Positions 42,990 to 53,528 of a stretch of DNA of 64,000 bases are shown here, piece after piece. The DNA is from Pseudomonas bananamidigenes (GTDB lineage: Bacteria > Pseudomonadota > Gammaproteobacteria > Pseudomonadales > Pseudomonadaceae): contig NZ_LRUN01000002.1 in assembly GCF_001679645.1 (NCBI RefSeq), positions 62,001-126,000 on the forward strand, given 5' to 3'. The stretch's first letter is position 1. Each line of letters starts with the position of its first letter. The translations under genes and the position numbers were made by a program. Below the pieces are notes generated by a model. It had not been told where the DNA came from. It worked only from the letters and a program-made list of their open reading frames with translations, and made no database searches.

Positions 42990-44393
42990 TCAGGACTTGT
43001 CGGAGGACCAGCCGCCACCCAGCGAGCGGAACAGATCGATCAGTGCAATCTGCCGCTGAGTGCTGACTTCGATAAACGCCGTCTCGTTGACGAAGCTGGT
43101 GCGCTGGGCATCGAGGTAGCGCAGATGACTGTCGATGCCACCTTCATAGCGCGCCTTGGCCAGTTTCAGGGTCTCGCTGCTGGTGTTTGCCAGGGCGCGC
43201 CGGGCTGCCTCTTCCCGACGCAAAGTGTCGGTGGCGGCCAGTGAATCGGCGACTTCGCGAAACGCCGTCTGAACCGCCCCTTCATAAGCCGCCACCGCCG
43301 AGTCCTTGCGGGCTTCGGCCAGACTCAAGCCGGCACGGTTGCGCCCGGCATCGAACAACGGCAGCGACAGGTTCGGCACAAAACTCCAGGAACGCGAGCC
43401 TCCGTCGAACAAACCGGACATTTGCGCACTGGACGTACCGAAACTGCCAGTCAGGCTGATGCGCGGGAAGAACGCCGCTCGCGCCGCGCCGATGTCGGCA
43501 TTGCGCGCCTGCAAGCGATGCTCGGCGGCGAGAATGTCGGGCCGGCGCTCGATCAGGGCGGACGGGGTGTCCGGGGCGATGTCCTGCACCAGCATTGGCT
43601 CACTCGATAATTTCTCGGGAATCGACTTCGCCGCATCCCTGGTGCCGAGCAACAGCACCAGCGCGTTGAAGGCCTGCTGTTTCTGTCGCAGATTGCTCTC
43701 CTGCTCGGCCCGCGATTGCTCCACCAGCCCCAACGCTTCCTGATAGTCCAGCGCAGTGGCGGTACCGTTCGAACGGCGCTGGCTGATCAGAGCGAACGAA
43801 TACTCGCGGCTGCTCAGCGTTTGCCGGGTCAGTTCCAGACGACGCTGGGCGCCGTCGTGAACCAGATAAGCCTGACTGACCTCGGCGATCAAGGCGATCT
43901 GCGCCGCACGGGCGGCTTCTTCAGTGGCCAGGTATTCCTGCAACGCAGAATCAGTGAGGCTCTTCACCCGACCGAACAGATCCAGCTCATATTCCGGCAA
44001 CGCAACGCCCACCTGATAGTTGCTGGCAACCCCTGCCCGGCCATCGCTGGCCAGGTCCGCCGGCAAACGCTGACGATTGCCGGAGGCATTGGCATTCAAG
44101 CCCGGAACCCGGTCGGCCCGCTGAATGCGGTATTGCGCCCGGGCCTGTTCGATGTCCAGCAGCGTCTGTCGCAACGAGCGGTTGTTGTCCAGCGCGATGG
44201 TCACCAGTCGGCGCAGGTCGGGATCGACAATAAACGTCTGCCACGCCAGTTGATTGATCGGGCTGCCCTTCTTGGTCGACTCTCCCGCCCAGTGATCCGC
44301 CACCGGTGCAACGGGACGCTCATAAGTCGGTGCCAGCGAACAGCCGCCCAGCATCAGGGCGATCACCAGCGTAGAGAAAGCTGAAATACGCAT
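42990..44393 (-). CDS. RND pump outer-membrane channel (OprM/NodT family lipoprotein)
   Basis: The 467-residue protein starts with a lipoprotein signal (LVIALMLGGCSLAP, lipobox LGGC). The two OEP repeats typical of TolC-like channels follow, with LERRPDILAAEHRLQARNADIGAARAAFFPRISLTGSFG in the second half. It forms the exit duct of the tripartite pump. It is the last gene, 3 nt after the RND gene, and ends before a strong terminator. Confidence 0.92.
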   Translation of the reverse strand: MRISAFSTLVIALMLGGCSLAPTYERPVAPVADHWAGESTKKGSPINQLAWQTFIVDPDLRRLVTIALDNNRSLRQTLLDIEQARAQYRIQRADRVPGLNANASGNRQRLPADLASDGRAGVASNYQVGVALPEYELDLFGRVKSLTDSALQEYLATEEAARAAQIALIAEVSQAYLVHDGAQRRLELTRQTLSSREYSFALISQRRSNGTATALDYQEALGLVEQSRAEQESNLRQKQQAFNALVLLLGTRDAAKSIPEKLSSEPMLVQDIAPDTPSALIERRPDILAAEHRLQARNADIGAARAAFFPRISLTGSFGTSSAQMSGLFDGGSRSWSFVPNLSLPLFDAGRNRAGLSLAEARKDSAVAAYEGAVQTAFREVADSLAATDTLRREEAARRALANTSSETLKLAKARYEGGIDSHLRYLDAQRTSFVNETAFIEVSTQRQIALIDLFRSLGGGWSSDKS

Positions 44394-44396
44394 GAA

Positions 44397-47300
44397 TCAC
44401 TCCTGAGCCAAAGCGGGTTGTTCAATGGGGGCCGGTTTGCTGCGCAACCGCGACAGCACCCAGACAAAACAGATCGGTACGAACAGCACACCCAGCAGTG
44501 TCGCACTGAGCATGCCGCCAATCACGCCGGTACCGATGGCGCGCTGACTCGCCGCGCCGGCACCGGTGGCAATGGCCAGCGGCACGACACCGAGAATGAA
44601 CGCCATGGAGGTCATCACGATTGGCCGGAAGCGAAGGCGTGCGGCCTCGATGGCGGCGTCGCGCAGGCTGTAGCCCTTCTCCCACAGTTCCTTGGCGAAC
44701 TCGACGATGAGGATCGCGTTCTTCGCCGCCAGGCCGATGATGGTGATCAGCCCCACCTTGAAGTACACGTCGTTGGGCATGCCGACGACCATCACCGCCA
44801 GCACCGCACCGATGGCGCCGATCGGCACGATCAGCATCACCGTCAGCGGAATGGCCCAGCTTTCGTACAACGCCACCAGCAACAGGAACACCACCAGGAT
44901 CGCCAACGCGAAGAGTTGCGTTGCCTGACCGCTGGAGACCTTTTCCTGATACGAAAGCCCCGTCCATTCGTAGCTGAAACCGGCCGGCAGTTGCGCGGCC
45001 AGACGCTCCATTTCCGCCATGGCTTCACCGGTGCTGTAACCCGGTCCGGCGTCACCGACGATGCGAATCGACGGATAACCGTTGTAGCGCACCAGTTGCA
45101 CCGGCCCTTCTTCCCAATGGGTGGTGACGAAGGCGCTCAACGGAACCAGATTGCCGGCGCTGTTGTGGACGTACAGTTTGAGTACACTTTCCGGGGTCAT
45201 CCGGTCGCCCTGCTCGGCCTGCACCACGACGCGCTGCTGGCGTCCGGCGTTGGTGAAGTCGTTGATCACCTCCGAGCCGAACGCGGCGGACAATGCCCCG
45301 CTGATCGATTCGAAACTCACGCCCAGGGTGCGCGCCTTGTCACGGTCGATCACCACCCGCAATTGCGGCGACTCGGCCAGACCTTCCATCATCGCGTAAA
45401 GGATTTTCGGGTTGCCGTTGGCCTGTCCGAGCAATTGGTCACGGGCGGCGATCAAGGCTTCGCGGCCCAGGCCGGCACGATCCTGCAGACGCAGCGCAAA
45501 ACCGCCGGAGTTGCCCAGGCCATCGATCGGAGGCGGCGGCACGGCCATCACGGCGCCGTCGTTGGTCACGGCAAACTGCTCGTTGAGTGCCATGACTTCC
45601 GCCATGGCCGATTGATCTTCACCCCGCAGCGACCAGTCCTTGAACACCGGGAAGGCCAGCGCCGCGTTGTCGCCCATGCCCGAGAAACTGAAGCCCGAAA
45701 CCAGGAAAGTCGATTGCACCGCGTCACGGGAAGCGAGGAAGCGCTCCAGCTGTTCGCCAGTGGCCTCGGTACGGGTGCGGGTCGCGCCCGGCGGCAATTG
45801 CACGTCGACAATCATGTAACCCTGGTCTTCCACCGGCACGAAGGACTCCGGCAAGCGCAGGTAGAAGTAACCGAGCACCGCAATAATGCCCGCGTACACC
45901 AGCATCATCCGTCCGGCACGGGCGACCAGCCCGTTGTTCAGGATCGAATAACGCTCGGTGAGCCGGGCGAACCCACGGTTGAAGGCACCGAAGAAACCAC
46001 GTTTTTCATGATGACCCTGAGGGATCGGCTTGAGCAGCGTGGCGCACAGGGCCGGCGTGAAGGTCAGTGCGAGGAAGCCCGAGAACAGGATCGACACCGC
46101 CAGCGACACCGAAAACTGCTGGTAAATCACCCCCACCGAACCGGACATGAACGCCAGCGGCATGAACACTGCCGACAGCACCAGGGTGATGCCGATGATC
46201 GCGCCCGAGACCTGACTCATGGCCTTGACCGTGGCGTCGACCGGCGACAACCCTTCTTCGGCCATGATCCGCTCGACGTTCTCCACCACCACGATGGCAT
46301 CGTCCACCAGAATGCCGATCGCGAGCACCATGCCGAACATGGTCATCATGTTCACCGAGAAGCCCAGCAGGTACATCATCACCAGCGTGCCGAGCAGGCA
46401 CACCGGCACCACAATCGACGGAATCAGCGTGTAACGGATGTTCTGCAGGAACAGGAACATCACCAGGAACACCAGTACCATTGCCTCGATCAGGGTGTGA
46501 ATCACCTTCTCGATGGCCACATCGACAAAACGCGACGTGTCGTAAGGCACGGAATATTCAACGTCCGCAGGGAAATACGCCGACAGTTCCGCCAGGCGCG
46601 CCTTGACCGCACTGGCCGTCTGGATCGCGTTGGCACCCGGGGACAGCTGAATCGCTGCTGCCACCGCCGGTTTGCCATTCAGACGCGAGTTGAAGTTGTA
46701 GCTTTCCTGGCCAACTTCCACACGGGCGACGTCGCCCAGTTTGACCGTCGAGCCATCTTCGTTCGCGCGCAGGACGATGCGACCGAATTCTTGCGGATTA
46801 TCCAGCGTGCCCTTTACCGCCAGCGTGGCGGTCAGTTCCTGCTGGCTGCTGCTCGGCGTGCTGCCGAAGCTGCCCGCCGGCACCTGCACGTTCTGCCCCC
46901 GGATAGCATTGTTGACGTCCTCGATGGACAGGCCGTAGCCCACCAGTTTCTGCGGATCGATCCAGACCCGCATGGCGGCTTCGGACGAGAAGAACTGCAG
47001 TTTGCCGACACCCGGCACCCGGCGCAGTTCGTTGTTGATGTTGCGCGCGGCGTAGTCGCCCAATGCGGTCGTATCACTGTGCTGACTGCCTTCCTTGTAG
47101 CTGAGCGCATAGATCAGCAGGAAACCGGCGCTGGTCTGTTCCACCTCAAGGCCCTGAGTGAGCACCGCTTGCGGCATGCGCGCCTCGGCCTTTTTCAGGC
47201 GGTTTTGCACATCGACCTGGGCAAGTTGCGGATCGGTGCCGGGCTGGAACGTCACCACGATCTCGGCAATGCCGTTGGAGTTGTTGGTCGACTCGAAATA

Positions 47301-47528
47301 CAGCAGGTTCTTCGCACCGTTGAGCGACTCTTCGATCACGCTGGTGACCGAATCCACCAGCACCTTGGCCGAGGCACCGGGATAGGTCGCCGTCACCTTG
47401 ATCTGGGGCGGCGCAACGTCGGGATACTGCGCCACCGGCAGCATCGGAATGGCCAGCAGACCGGCCAGAGAGATGAACAACGCCACCACCCAGGCAAAGT
47501 TCGGGCGCTTGATGAAAAACTTGGACAT
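44397..47528 (-). CDS. RND multidrug efflux transporter (HAE1 family)
   Basis: The 1043-residue proton antiporter is of the AcrB/MexB class. It starts [19 protein letters not shown], carries the proton-relay Asp pair in [16 protein letters not shown] (helix 4) and the relay lysine in [16 protein letters not shown] (helix 10). Length and periplasmic loops are typical. It lies between the adaptor and channel genes. The substrate range cannot be read. The pump does not look like one of the best-known Mex systems to me, so I give no Mex name. Confidence 0.93.
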   Translation of the reverse strand: MSKFFIKRPNFAWVVALFISLAGLLAIPMLPVAQYPDVAPPQIKVTATYPGASAKVLVDSVTSVIEESLNGAKNLLYFESTNNSNGIAEIVVTFQPGTDPQLAQVDVQNRLKKAEARMPQAVLTQGLEVEQTSAGFLLIYALSYKEGSQHSDTTALGDYAARNINNELRRVPGVGKLQFFSSEAAMRVWIDPQKLVGYGLSIEDVNNAIRGQNVQVPAGSFGSTPSSSQQELTATLAVKGTLDNPQEFGRIVLRANEDGSTVKLGDVARVEVGQESYNFNSRLNGKPAVAAAIQLSPGANAIQTASAVKARLAELSAYFPADVEYSVPYDTSRFVDVAIEKVIHTLIEAMVLVFLVMFLFLQNIRYTLIPSIVVPVCLLGTLVMMYLLGFSVNMMTMFGMVLAIGILVDDAIVVVENVERIMAEEGLSPVDATVKAMSQVSGAIIGITLVLSAVFMPLAFMSGSVGVIYQQFSVSLAVSILFSGFLALTFTPALCATLLKPIPQGHHEKRGFFGAFNRGFARLTERYSILNNGLVARAGRMMLVYAGIIAVLGYFYLRLPESFVPVEDQGYMIVDVQLPPGATRTRTEATGEQLERFLASRDAVQSTFLVSGFSFSGMGDNAALAFPVFKDWSLRGEDQSAMAEVMALNEQFAVTNDGAVMAVPPPPIDGLGNSGGFALRLQDRAGLGREALIAARDQLLGQANGNPKILYAMMEGLAESPQLRVVIDRDKARTLGVSFESISGALSAAFGSEVINDFTNAGRQQRVVVQAEQGDRMTPESVLKLYVHNSAGNLVPLSAFVTTHWEEGPVQLVRYNGYPSIRIVGDAGPGYSTGEAMAEMERLAAQLPAGFSYEWTGLSYQEKVSSGQATQLFALAILVVFLLLVALYESWAIPLTVMLIVPIGAIGAVLAVMVVGMPNDVYFKVGLITIIGLAAKNAILIVEFAKELWEKGYSLRDAAIEAARLRFRPIVMTSMAFILGVVPLAIATGAGAASQRAIGTGVIGGMLSATLLGVLFVPICFVWVLSRLRSKPAPIEQPALAQE

Positions 47529-47555
47529 CGGAAAATCCTCGCGACAACGGCGCCC

Positions 47556-48716
47556 TTACTGTTTCGACTCAGGCGACTGAGCCAGGGCCGGGGATTGACC
47601 CGCAACGACCTTGGTCCCCGGTTGCAAACCGGCCAGACCGCCGACGATCACCTGATCGCCGGCCTTCAGGCCCTCACTGATCTGCCAGCGCGAATCCTGC
47701 ATGGCACCGGTCACGACAGTGCGTGCCTCGACCCGGTCATCGGCGCCGACCACCAGCACCTGGGCGCTGCCATCGCTGCCGCGCTGCACCGAGCGCTGCG
47801 GCACGAGAATCGCCTGGCTGTCTGTGCCTTGCGGCGTGCGCACACGGACAAACATGCCCGGCAACAGCACGCCGTCGGTATTGGCGAATTTGCCGCGCAA
47901 CGACACCTGCCCGGTGCCGCGATCCACCGCCACGTCGGTAAACATCAGCGCCCCCTGACGCTCGTACGCGGTGCCCTCGACCCGGACCGACAACGCCGTG
48001 TTGTCGTCAGCGGAGAGTTTTCCGTCCTTGAGCGATTCACGCAGACGCAGTGCCTCGGCAGCCGACTGCGTGAAGTCGACGTACACCGGATCCAGCTGCT
48101 GAATGCGCGCCATCAAGGTTGCATCCCCCTGCCCGACCAGCGCACCTTCGGTGACCAGTGCACGGCCGACACGACCGGAAATCGGCGCCGTCACCGAGGC
48201 ATAACCGAGGTTCAACCGTGCCGTCTGCAGATCGGCCTGGGCCGAACGGGTGGCTGCCTGCGCGCTGCGCAGATCAGCCATGGCGCTGTCGAAATCCTGC
48301 TGGCTGACCGCCTCGATTTTCACCAGCGGCTCATAGCGCTTGACCCGGGCCTGCGCCTCAAGCGCAACGGACTGGGCGCGAGCCAGTTCACCCTCGGCCC
48401 GGGACAACGCTGCCTTGAGCGGTGCCGGGTCGATCTGGAACAACAGATCCCCGGCTTTCACATCCGCGCCCTCTTCAAAACGCTTTTGCATCACGATGCC
48501 CGGTACCCGGGCACGCACTTCCGCGACGCGCATCGGCTCGACCCGGCCCGGCAGCTCCGAAGAGAGCGCCAACGCTTCAGTCTTCACCGCCAGCACTTCT
48601 ACCGGACGCGCCACTTCAGCGCTGCTCGCTGCCTGATCCTCAGTCGGCCCACACCCGGCCAACGCAATGGCGAGTGCCAACGAACTCGCCATCCCTACCG
48701 CACGCAAATTGCCCAT
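47556..48716 (-). CDS. RND pump periplasmic adaptor (membrane fusion lipoprotein)
   Basis: The 386-residue adaptor has a lipoprotein signal (SLALAIALAGCGPTEDQ, lipobox LAGC). The lipoyl half RVPGIVMQKRFEEGADVKAGDLLFQID, an alpha-helical hairpin and the beta-barrel segment follow. It links the RND protein to the outer-membrane channel. It is the first gene of the pump operon, with a well-formed promoter upstream that is overlapped by a palindrome. Confidence 0.92.
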   Translation of the reverse strand: MGNLRAVGMASSLALAIALAGCGPTEDQAASSAEVARPVEVLAVKTEALALSSELPGRVEPMRVAEVRARVPGIVMQKRFEEGADVKAGDLLFQIDPAPLKAALSRAEGELARAQSVALEAQARVKRYEPLVKIEAVSQQDFDSAMADLRSAQAATRSAQADLQTARLNLGYASVTAPISGRVGRALVTEGALVGQGDATLMARIQQLDPVYVDFTQSAAEALRLRESLKDGKLSADDNTALSVRVEGTAYERQGALMFTDVAVDRGTGQVSLRGKFANTDGVLLPGMFVRVRTPQGTDSQAILVPQRSVQRGSDGSAQVLVVGADDRVEARTVVTGAMQDSRWQISEGLKAGDQVIVGGLAGLQPGTKVVAGQSPALAQSPESKQ

Positions 48717-48749
48717 AACTCACCCAAGGCTTGATCGAATTTGGCGCGA

Positions 48750-48788
48750 ATGCTACGTTTCAAATCCTAATGAGTCAATATTGTCTCA
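48750..48788 (-). promoter_or_regulatory. Pump operon promoter overlapped by a palindromic operator
   Basis: On the minus strand TTGACT (48778-48773), 17 nt, then TAGCAT (48755-48750) form a sigma70 promoter. TGAGTCAATATTGTCTCA (48771-48788) is palindromic at 8 of 9 pairs and covers the -35 box. It lies between the pump and the divergent TetR gene, the usual place for repressor binding. Confidence 0.65.
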
Positions 48789-48834
48789 TGTGAGTATTTT
48801 GTGAATCTTGTATGACTGTCGCCAAGGCCCCGTG

Positions 48835-49401
48835 ATGAACTCGATTTCCCATGATGAACAGCTGCTCAAATCGCTGACGCTGGCGGTGGTCAACCGACCG
48901 CGAGCGACGATGAAGGAGCTGGCGCAACTGGCAGGCGTGAGCAAGGCGACCCTGCACCGCCATTGCGGCACGCGGGAAAACCTGATCGTGCAACTGGAGG
49001 CGCATGCCGAGGGCACGCTCAGACTGATCATCGATAACGCCGCTTTAGAGGGGACAGAACCACTGGACGCGCTGCGCCGGTTGATCCGCGAACACTTGGC
49101 CCATCGTGAAATGCTTGCGTTTCTGATGGCGCAGTACCGCCCCGATTTCCTCGATCTGGAATGCGGCGGCACACGCTGGCTGTTTTATCTGGAGGCGCTG
49201 GACGGCTTCTTCCTGAAAGGCCAGCAGAGCGGGTTGTTTCGCATCGACATCACCGCCGCGATCCTGACCGAACTGTTCATCGCTCTGGTCTACGGTCTGG
49301 TGGATGCCGAGCAGCGCGGGCGGGCTGCCAACGCCAACTCGGCCAGAATGATCGAGCACATGTTCCTGCAAGGAGCTTCCTCGGCTGAAGGCGTTCGCTG
49401 A
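48835..49401 (+). CDS. TetR family regulator divergent from the RND pump (second of a related pair)
   Basis: From the ATG at 48835 the protein has 188 residues, with the HTH RATMKELAQLAGVSKATLHR at about residues 23-42. It is divergent from the pump operon with a palindrome between, so it is the likely local repressor. A start at 48808 would add nine residues upstream but is less well placed. See the paralogue at 42340. Confidence 0.87.
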   Translation: MNSISHDEQLLKSLTLAVVNRPRATMKELAQLAGVSKATLHRHCGTRENLIVQLEAHAEGTLRLIIDNAALEGTEPLDALRRLIREHLAHREMLAFLMAQYRPDFLDLECGGTRWLFYLEALDGFFLKGQQSGLFRIDITAAILTELFIALVYGLVDAEQRGRAANANSARMIEHMFLQGASSAEGVR

Positions 49402-49454
49402 CGTCCATCTGCACGAAGCAAGCCTTCAGCAATTGCCTTTCTGTCAAAGCAGAC

Positions 49455-50594
49455 TCACGCGCCCGGTTTCAGGACGACCTTGGTCCAGCCGTTGTCACGC
49501 TCATCAAAATGTTTGTAGGCGTCCGGCCCCTCCTCGAGCTTCAGACGATGAGAGATGATCTGCGCAGGATTGGCGCGACCGTGGTGAATGAGCTCGGCCA
49601 ATCGGCGATTGTAGGCTTTGACGTTGGCCTGACCGGTCTTGATCTGCTGGCCCTTGAACCAGAAAGCACCGAAATCGAAGGCCATCTTGCCTTGCCTGGC
49701 GAGTTCGTTTTCGGCCCCCGGGTCTTGCGGTACGAAGACCCCGACGACGCCGATTCCGCCGGTGGCCTTGGTGGAGGCGACCAGATTGTTCATGGTCAGG
49801 TGATTGGCTTCATGGCCATGTCGATCACAACATTGGTAGCCCACGCATTCGCAGCCACGATCCGTACCTTTGCCATGGGTCAGGTTGAGAATCTGGTCCA
49901 CGGCCTCCTTCTCGACCGAATTGATCGGCGTTGCACCGATGCTGGCGGCGAGCTTCAGCCGGTCAGGGTGATCGTCGACGACAAAGACCTGCGATGCCCC
50001 TTTGATCATGGCGGAGTGAGCGGCCATCAAGCCGACCGGGCCGGCGCCATAAATGGCGATGCTTTCGCCCGGCAGCAGGCCGGCCAGCTCGGTGGCGTGC
50101 CAGCCGGTGGGGAAGATGTCGGACAGCATCACGTAATCATCTTCCCGCTCCTGGGCGTCCTCGGGTAGAACCAGACAGTTGAAGTCCGCATAGGGCACCC
50201 GCAGCAATTCTGCCTGGCCGCCTTGATACGGCCCCATGTCGGCAAACCCATAAGCGGCACCCGCCGTGCCCGGATTGGCCGTAAGGCAGAAACCGGTCAG
50301 GCCCCTCTCGCAGTTTTCACAGAAACCGCAGCCGATGTTGAAGGGAAGGCAAACTCGATCTCCCACCTTTACCCGCTCCACCGCTGCGCCCGCTTCGATG
50401 ACTTCCCCCAGATTCTCGTGTCCGAAAACCCGGCCGGTTTCCATCGAAGTGCGCCCCTCGTACATGTGCAGATCGGAACCGCAGATGTTGGTCGTCGTGA
50501 TTCTGACCAGGACATCGGTCGGCTTTTCAATTTTCGGATCGGCGACGTTTTGCACACTGACGTCACGCGGGCCGTTATAGACGATTGCTTTCAT
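49455..50594 (-). CDS. Zinc alcohol/formaldehyde dehydrogenase (glutathione-independent FdhA-like)
   Basis: The 379-residue medium-chain dehydrogenase binds NAD at IYGAGPVGLMAAHSA. The catalytic zinc site begins NICGSDLHMYEGR with GHENLGEV. The structural zinc cluster is in GCGFCENCERGLTGFC. The long insertion DRGCECVGYQCCDRHGHEAN is typical of the Pseudomonas formaldehyde dehydrogenase subfamily, which dismutates or oxidises small aldehydes without glutathione. It is monocistronic in a block of stress-type genes. Confidence 0.88.
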   Translation of the reverse strand: MKAIVYNGPRDVSVQNVADPKIEKPTDVLVRITTTNICGSDLHMYEGRTSMETGRVFGHENLGEVIEAGAAVERVKVGDRVCLPFNIGCGFCENCERGLTGFCLTANPGTAGAAYGFADMGPYQGGQAELLRVPYADFNCLVLPEDAQEREDDYVMLSDIFPTGWHATELAGLLPGESIAIYGAGPVGLMAAHSAMIKGASQVFVVDDHPDRLKLAASIGATPINSVEKEAVDQILNLTHGKGTDRGCECVGYQCCDRHGHEANHLTMNNLVASTKATGGIGVVGVFVPQDPGAENELARQGKMAFDFGAFWFKGQQIKTGQANVKAYNRRLAELIHHGRANPAQIISHRLKLEEGPDAYKHFDERDNGWTKVVLKPGA

Positions 50595-50738
50595 GGTCTT
50601 CTCCCGTTGGCAGACAAAGTGAAATTTCGCCTGCTCAGACTTATCTGTCAGAGACGGCCAAAGGGATGTTCAAACAATTGCCAGACCGCTGCGACGAGTG
50701 GTGGCGTGCGACGTCTTTGGTCAGAACGATTGAACGAC

Positions 50739-51461
50739 TCACGTCTCAAGCCAATCAGACAGCGTCAGCGCATTGACCAGAGCCGCGCCGCTGGCCGTGT
50801 TATCGAAGATGCACCAGACATGCTCGGCCTCGACCGTTCGCAGCTGCATGGCCAGTTTTTTCAGGTAATCAGAGCCGTAAGGACTGTGGTAAATCCTCGG
50901 CGAGCCGTGCAAGCGCCAGTACTGTGTACCCGGCGCCCCGCGAGGTGCGCCATCGGTCTCTATTCGCGAGGGATCGACCGCCGCCTGGGCAATCTGCCAG
51001 GTCGTCAGACGCGGCTGGGCATTCACCCAGCTGGAGTGACGTGGCTCCAGTACGACGGAACCGGAAAACCGGTCCCGTAAGTGGTTGAAGAAAACCCGGG
51101 CGACGGCCTCGTCATAAGCGAGCGACGGTGGCAGTTGCACCAGCAGACAGCCCAGACGCTGGCCGAGCCCTGAACACTGTTCAAGGAACGTATCCAGCTC
51201 GGTCTCGCATCCGGCCAGCCGCCGTTCGTGAGTGATGACTTTCGGTACTTTCACGCTGAACCGGAAATCCGGAGGCACGGCTTGCGCCCACCGTTCGTAG
51301 GTCGTTCGGCGATGCGGTCGGTAAAACGAACTGTTGATCTCGACACCCGAGAGCCTGAGGGCGTAACGCTGCAGATGCGTTCCATCCCCGGGAAATTCGG
51401 CGGCAAGATCACGCCCGATGCCCCATCCCGCGCAACCGATATACAGATGCGGCGCGCCCAT
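50739..51461 (-). CDS. DUF72 family protein
   Basis: The 240-residue TIM-barrel-like protein has the DUF72 pattern: LYIGCAGWGIGR at the start, VEINSSFYRPHRRTTYERWA, FSVKVPKVITHERRL, LLVQLPPSLAYD and WCIFDNTASGAALVNAL. Its biochemical role is unknown. It starts 3 nt after the TPP-enzyme stop and is probably co-transcribed with it. It lacks the C-terminal extension of some family members. Confidence 0.88.
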   Translation of the reverse strand: MGAPHLYIGCAGWGIGRDLAAEFPGDGTHLQRYALRLSGVEINSSFYRPHRRTTYERWAQAVPPDFRFSVKVPKVITHERRLAGCETELDTFLEQCSGLGQRLGCLLVQLPPSLAYDEAVARVFFNHLRDRFSGSVVLEPRHSSWVNAQPRLTTWQIAQAAVDPSRIETDGAPRGAPGTQYWRLHGSPRIYHSPYGSDYLKKLAMQLRTVEAEHVWCIFDNTASGAALVNALTLSDWLET

Positions 51462-51464
51462 GAG

Positions 51465-53252
51465 TCACTTCTTGCGCGACATGACCGAGCCCAGCACCTG
51501 CCTGGCGGTCTGCACCAGAACACCCGCCTCGTCCGGATCGCCCTTGAGCAAGGTCGTGGCGAACTTCTTCGCCTGTTCGAGCTTGATGTGCGGCGGCAGC
51601 GGCGGCACGTTGGGGTCGGTCTTGAACTCGATCAGCACGGGAACCTCCGAAGCCAGCGCCTGCTCCCACGCGGCGGCCACGTCCTCTTCGCGATCGACGA
51701 AGATGCCTTTCAAGCCAATGGAAATGGCGAACAGGTGATAAGGAACATCGGGAATGCTCTGTGACGCTTCGAACTTCGGATCCCCCTCCATGACCCGTTG
51801 TTCCCAGGTCACCTGATTGAGGTCTTCATTGTTGAAGACCGCGCAGATCCACTTGGGGCTCGCCCATTGCCGCCAATATTTGGCCACCGTGATCAACTCC
51901 GCCAGATTGCTCATCTGCATCGCACCATCGCCCACCAGCGCGATCACCGGACGTTCCGGGAACGCGAATTTGGCCGCAATCGCATAAGGCACGGCAGCGC
52001 CCATCGAAGCCAGGCCGCCGGACAAAGAACACTTCATGCCGCGTCGCACTTTCAGATCGCGGGCGTACCAGTTGGCGCAAGAGCCGGAATCGCTGGTGAT
52101 GATCGAAAGCTCCGGCAGGCGTGGCGACAGTTCGAACACCACCCGCTGAGGATTGACGGGATCGGCCTTGACCATGGCGCGTTTTTCCAGGGTCTTTTCC
52201 CAGGAAGCGCGCCAGCCTTCGACCTTTTTGCGCCATTTGCGTGAAGTTTTGTGCTCGAGCAACGGCAACAATTCGGCGAGGGTTTCCCCGGCGTCACCCA
52301 CCAGATTGACTTCCATGGGATAGCGCAGGCTCAGCATGTCGGGTTGCAGATCGATCTGCACCCCGCGTGCCTGACCTTCCTTTGGCAGAAATTCAGAGTA
52401 CGGAAACCCCGAGCCGATCATCAGCAAGGTGTCGCATTCGGTCATCAGCTTGTAGCTCGGCTCGGTGCCCAGCAAACCGATGCTGCCCGTGACCCAGGGC
52501 AGTTCGTCCGGCAGTACCGCTTTGCCGAGAAGCGCCTTGGCGACACCGGCGCCGAGTTTTTCCGCCACAGCGATGACCTGGTCGGTGGCCTGCAACGCAC
52601 CGGCTCCCACCAGAATCGCCACTTTCTCGCCTGCGTTAAGAACCTCGGCGGCGCGTTGCAGATCCGCGTCATATGGCACGACTTTCGGTTTGGTATAACC
52701 CACCCCGGAATGCACGGTGCCATGGGTCCGTCCCGGAGCTTCATATTCGATGTCCTGCAAGTCGTTGGGCAGGATGATCGCCGTCACGCGCCGCTCACCG
52801 ACAGCCGTGCGTACCGCCCTGTCGATCAAGTGGCGAACCTGTGCCGGAGCTGACGCCTGTTGCACAAAGGCACCGGCCACATCCTTGAACATCGACAGCA
52901 GGTCAAGCTCCTGCTGATAGTGTCCGCCGAGTGCCGCGCGCGCCTGTTGACCCACGATGGCCAGCACGGGTACGTGATCCATGCGCGCGTCGTAGAGCCC
53001 CGTGATCAGGTGCGAAGCACCGGGGCCCGAAGTGGCGATGCACACCCCCAACTCACCGGTGAACTTGGCATGCGCCGAGGCCATGAACGCAGCCATCTCT
53101 TCGTGTCGCGCCTGAATGAATTCGATCTTGCCCTGGGCCCGGCTCAGTGCACCGAAAACGCCGTTGATGCCGTCGCCCGGATAACCAAAAATCCGCGTCA
53201 CGCCCCACTCGCTCAGTCGCTCGACCAGAAAATCTCCTACGGTCATCGTCAT
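51465..53252 (-). CDS. Thiamine-pyrophosphate enzyme, PoxB/acetolactate-synthase-like
   Basis: From the ATG at 53252 the protein has 595 residues in the three-domain TPP layout. The activating Glu is in ARHEEMAAFMASA and the TPP-magnesium motif is GDGAMQMSNLAELI ... FNNED. It resembles pyruvate:quinone oxidase (PoxB), though without a clear C-terminal membrane-binding tail (it ends SVMSRKK). It probably decarboxylates pyruvate or another 2-oxo acid under stress or in stationary phase. A reading from 53387 adds an unlikely 45-residue leader. Confidence 0.87.
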   Translation of the reverse strand: MTMTVGDFLVERLSEWGVTRIFGYPGDGINGVFGALSRAQGKIEFIQARHEEMAAFMASAHAKFTGELGVCIATSGPGASHLITGLYDARMDHVPVLAIVGQQARAALGGHYQQELDLLSMFKDVAGAFVQQASAPAQVRHLIDRAVRTAVGERRVTAIILPNDLQDIEYEAPGRTHGTVHSGVGYTKPKVVPYDADLQRAAEVLNAGEKVAILVGAGALQATDQVIAVAEKLGAGVAKALLGKAVLPDELPWVTGSIGLLGTEPSYKLMTECDTLLMIGSGFPYSEFLPKEGQARGVQIDLQPDMLSLRYPMEVNLVGDAGETLAELLPLLEHKTSRKWRKKVEGWRASWEKTLEKRAMVKADPVNPQRVVFELSPRLPELSIITSDSGSCANWYARDLKVRRGMKCSLSGGLASMGAAVPYAIAAKFAFPERPVIALVGDGAMQMSNLAELITVAKYWRQWASPKWICAVFNNEDLNQVTWEQRVMEGDPKFEASQSIPDVPYHLFAISIGLKGIFVDREEDVAAAWEQALASEVPVLIEFKTDPNVPPLPPHIKLEQAKKFATTLLKGDPDEAGVLVQTARQVLGSVMSRKK

Positions 53253-53528
53253 GTCGTTTCCGCCTTCATCCAGTGCATGTAAAGGACTGGACAGTCCGGC
53301 GGACGGCGAAGTTCGTGTGGATGTCGAGCCCATGTGACGCATGGGCTGATTGCAAGGCTGGCGAAGGGTGAATCTTGCAGAGTGCAATCCGGCCTACAGG
53401 CAGGTCGAGCTTCATGTCGCTGATTTGAAAGACATTTTTATCCGGGACGGAAATGGCATGCGAAATGCGAGTACGCCTGAGCACATAACAATGATTCAGC
53501 CGCAATCCTTTAATCGGAGACAGCCAAA

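Noticed and set aside
44418..48734. A 1438-codon open frame on the plus strand
   Set aside because: It lies exactly antisense to the three RND pump genes, has a His/Arg/Gln-rich composition typical of mirror frames in GC-rich DNA, and shows no domain.
51171..51183. TGAACACTGTTCA as a fourth TetR operator
   Set aside because: Its spacing differs (no 4-nt spacer) and it lies inside the DUF72 coding region.
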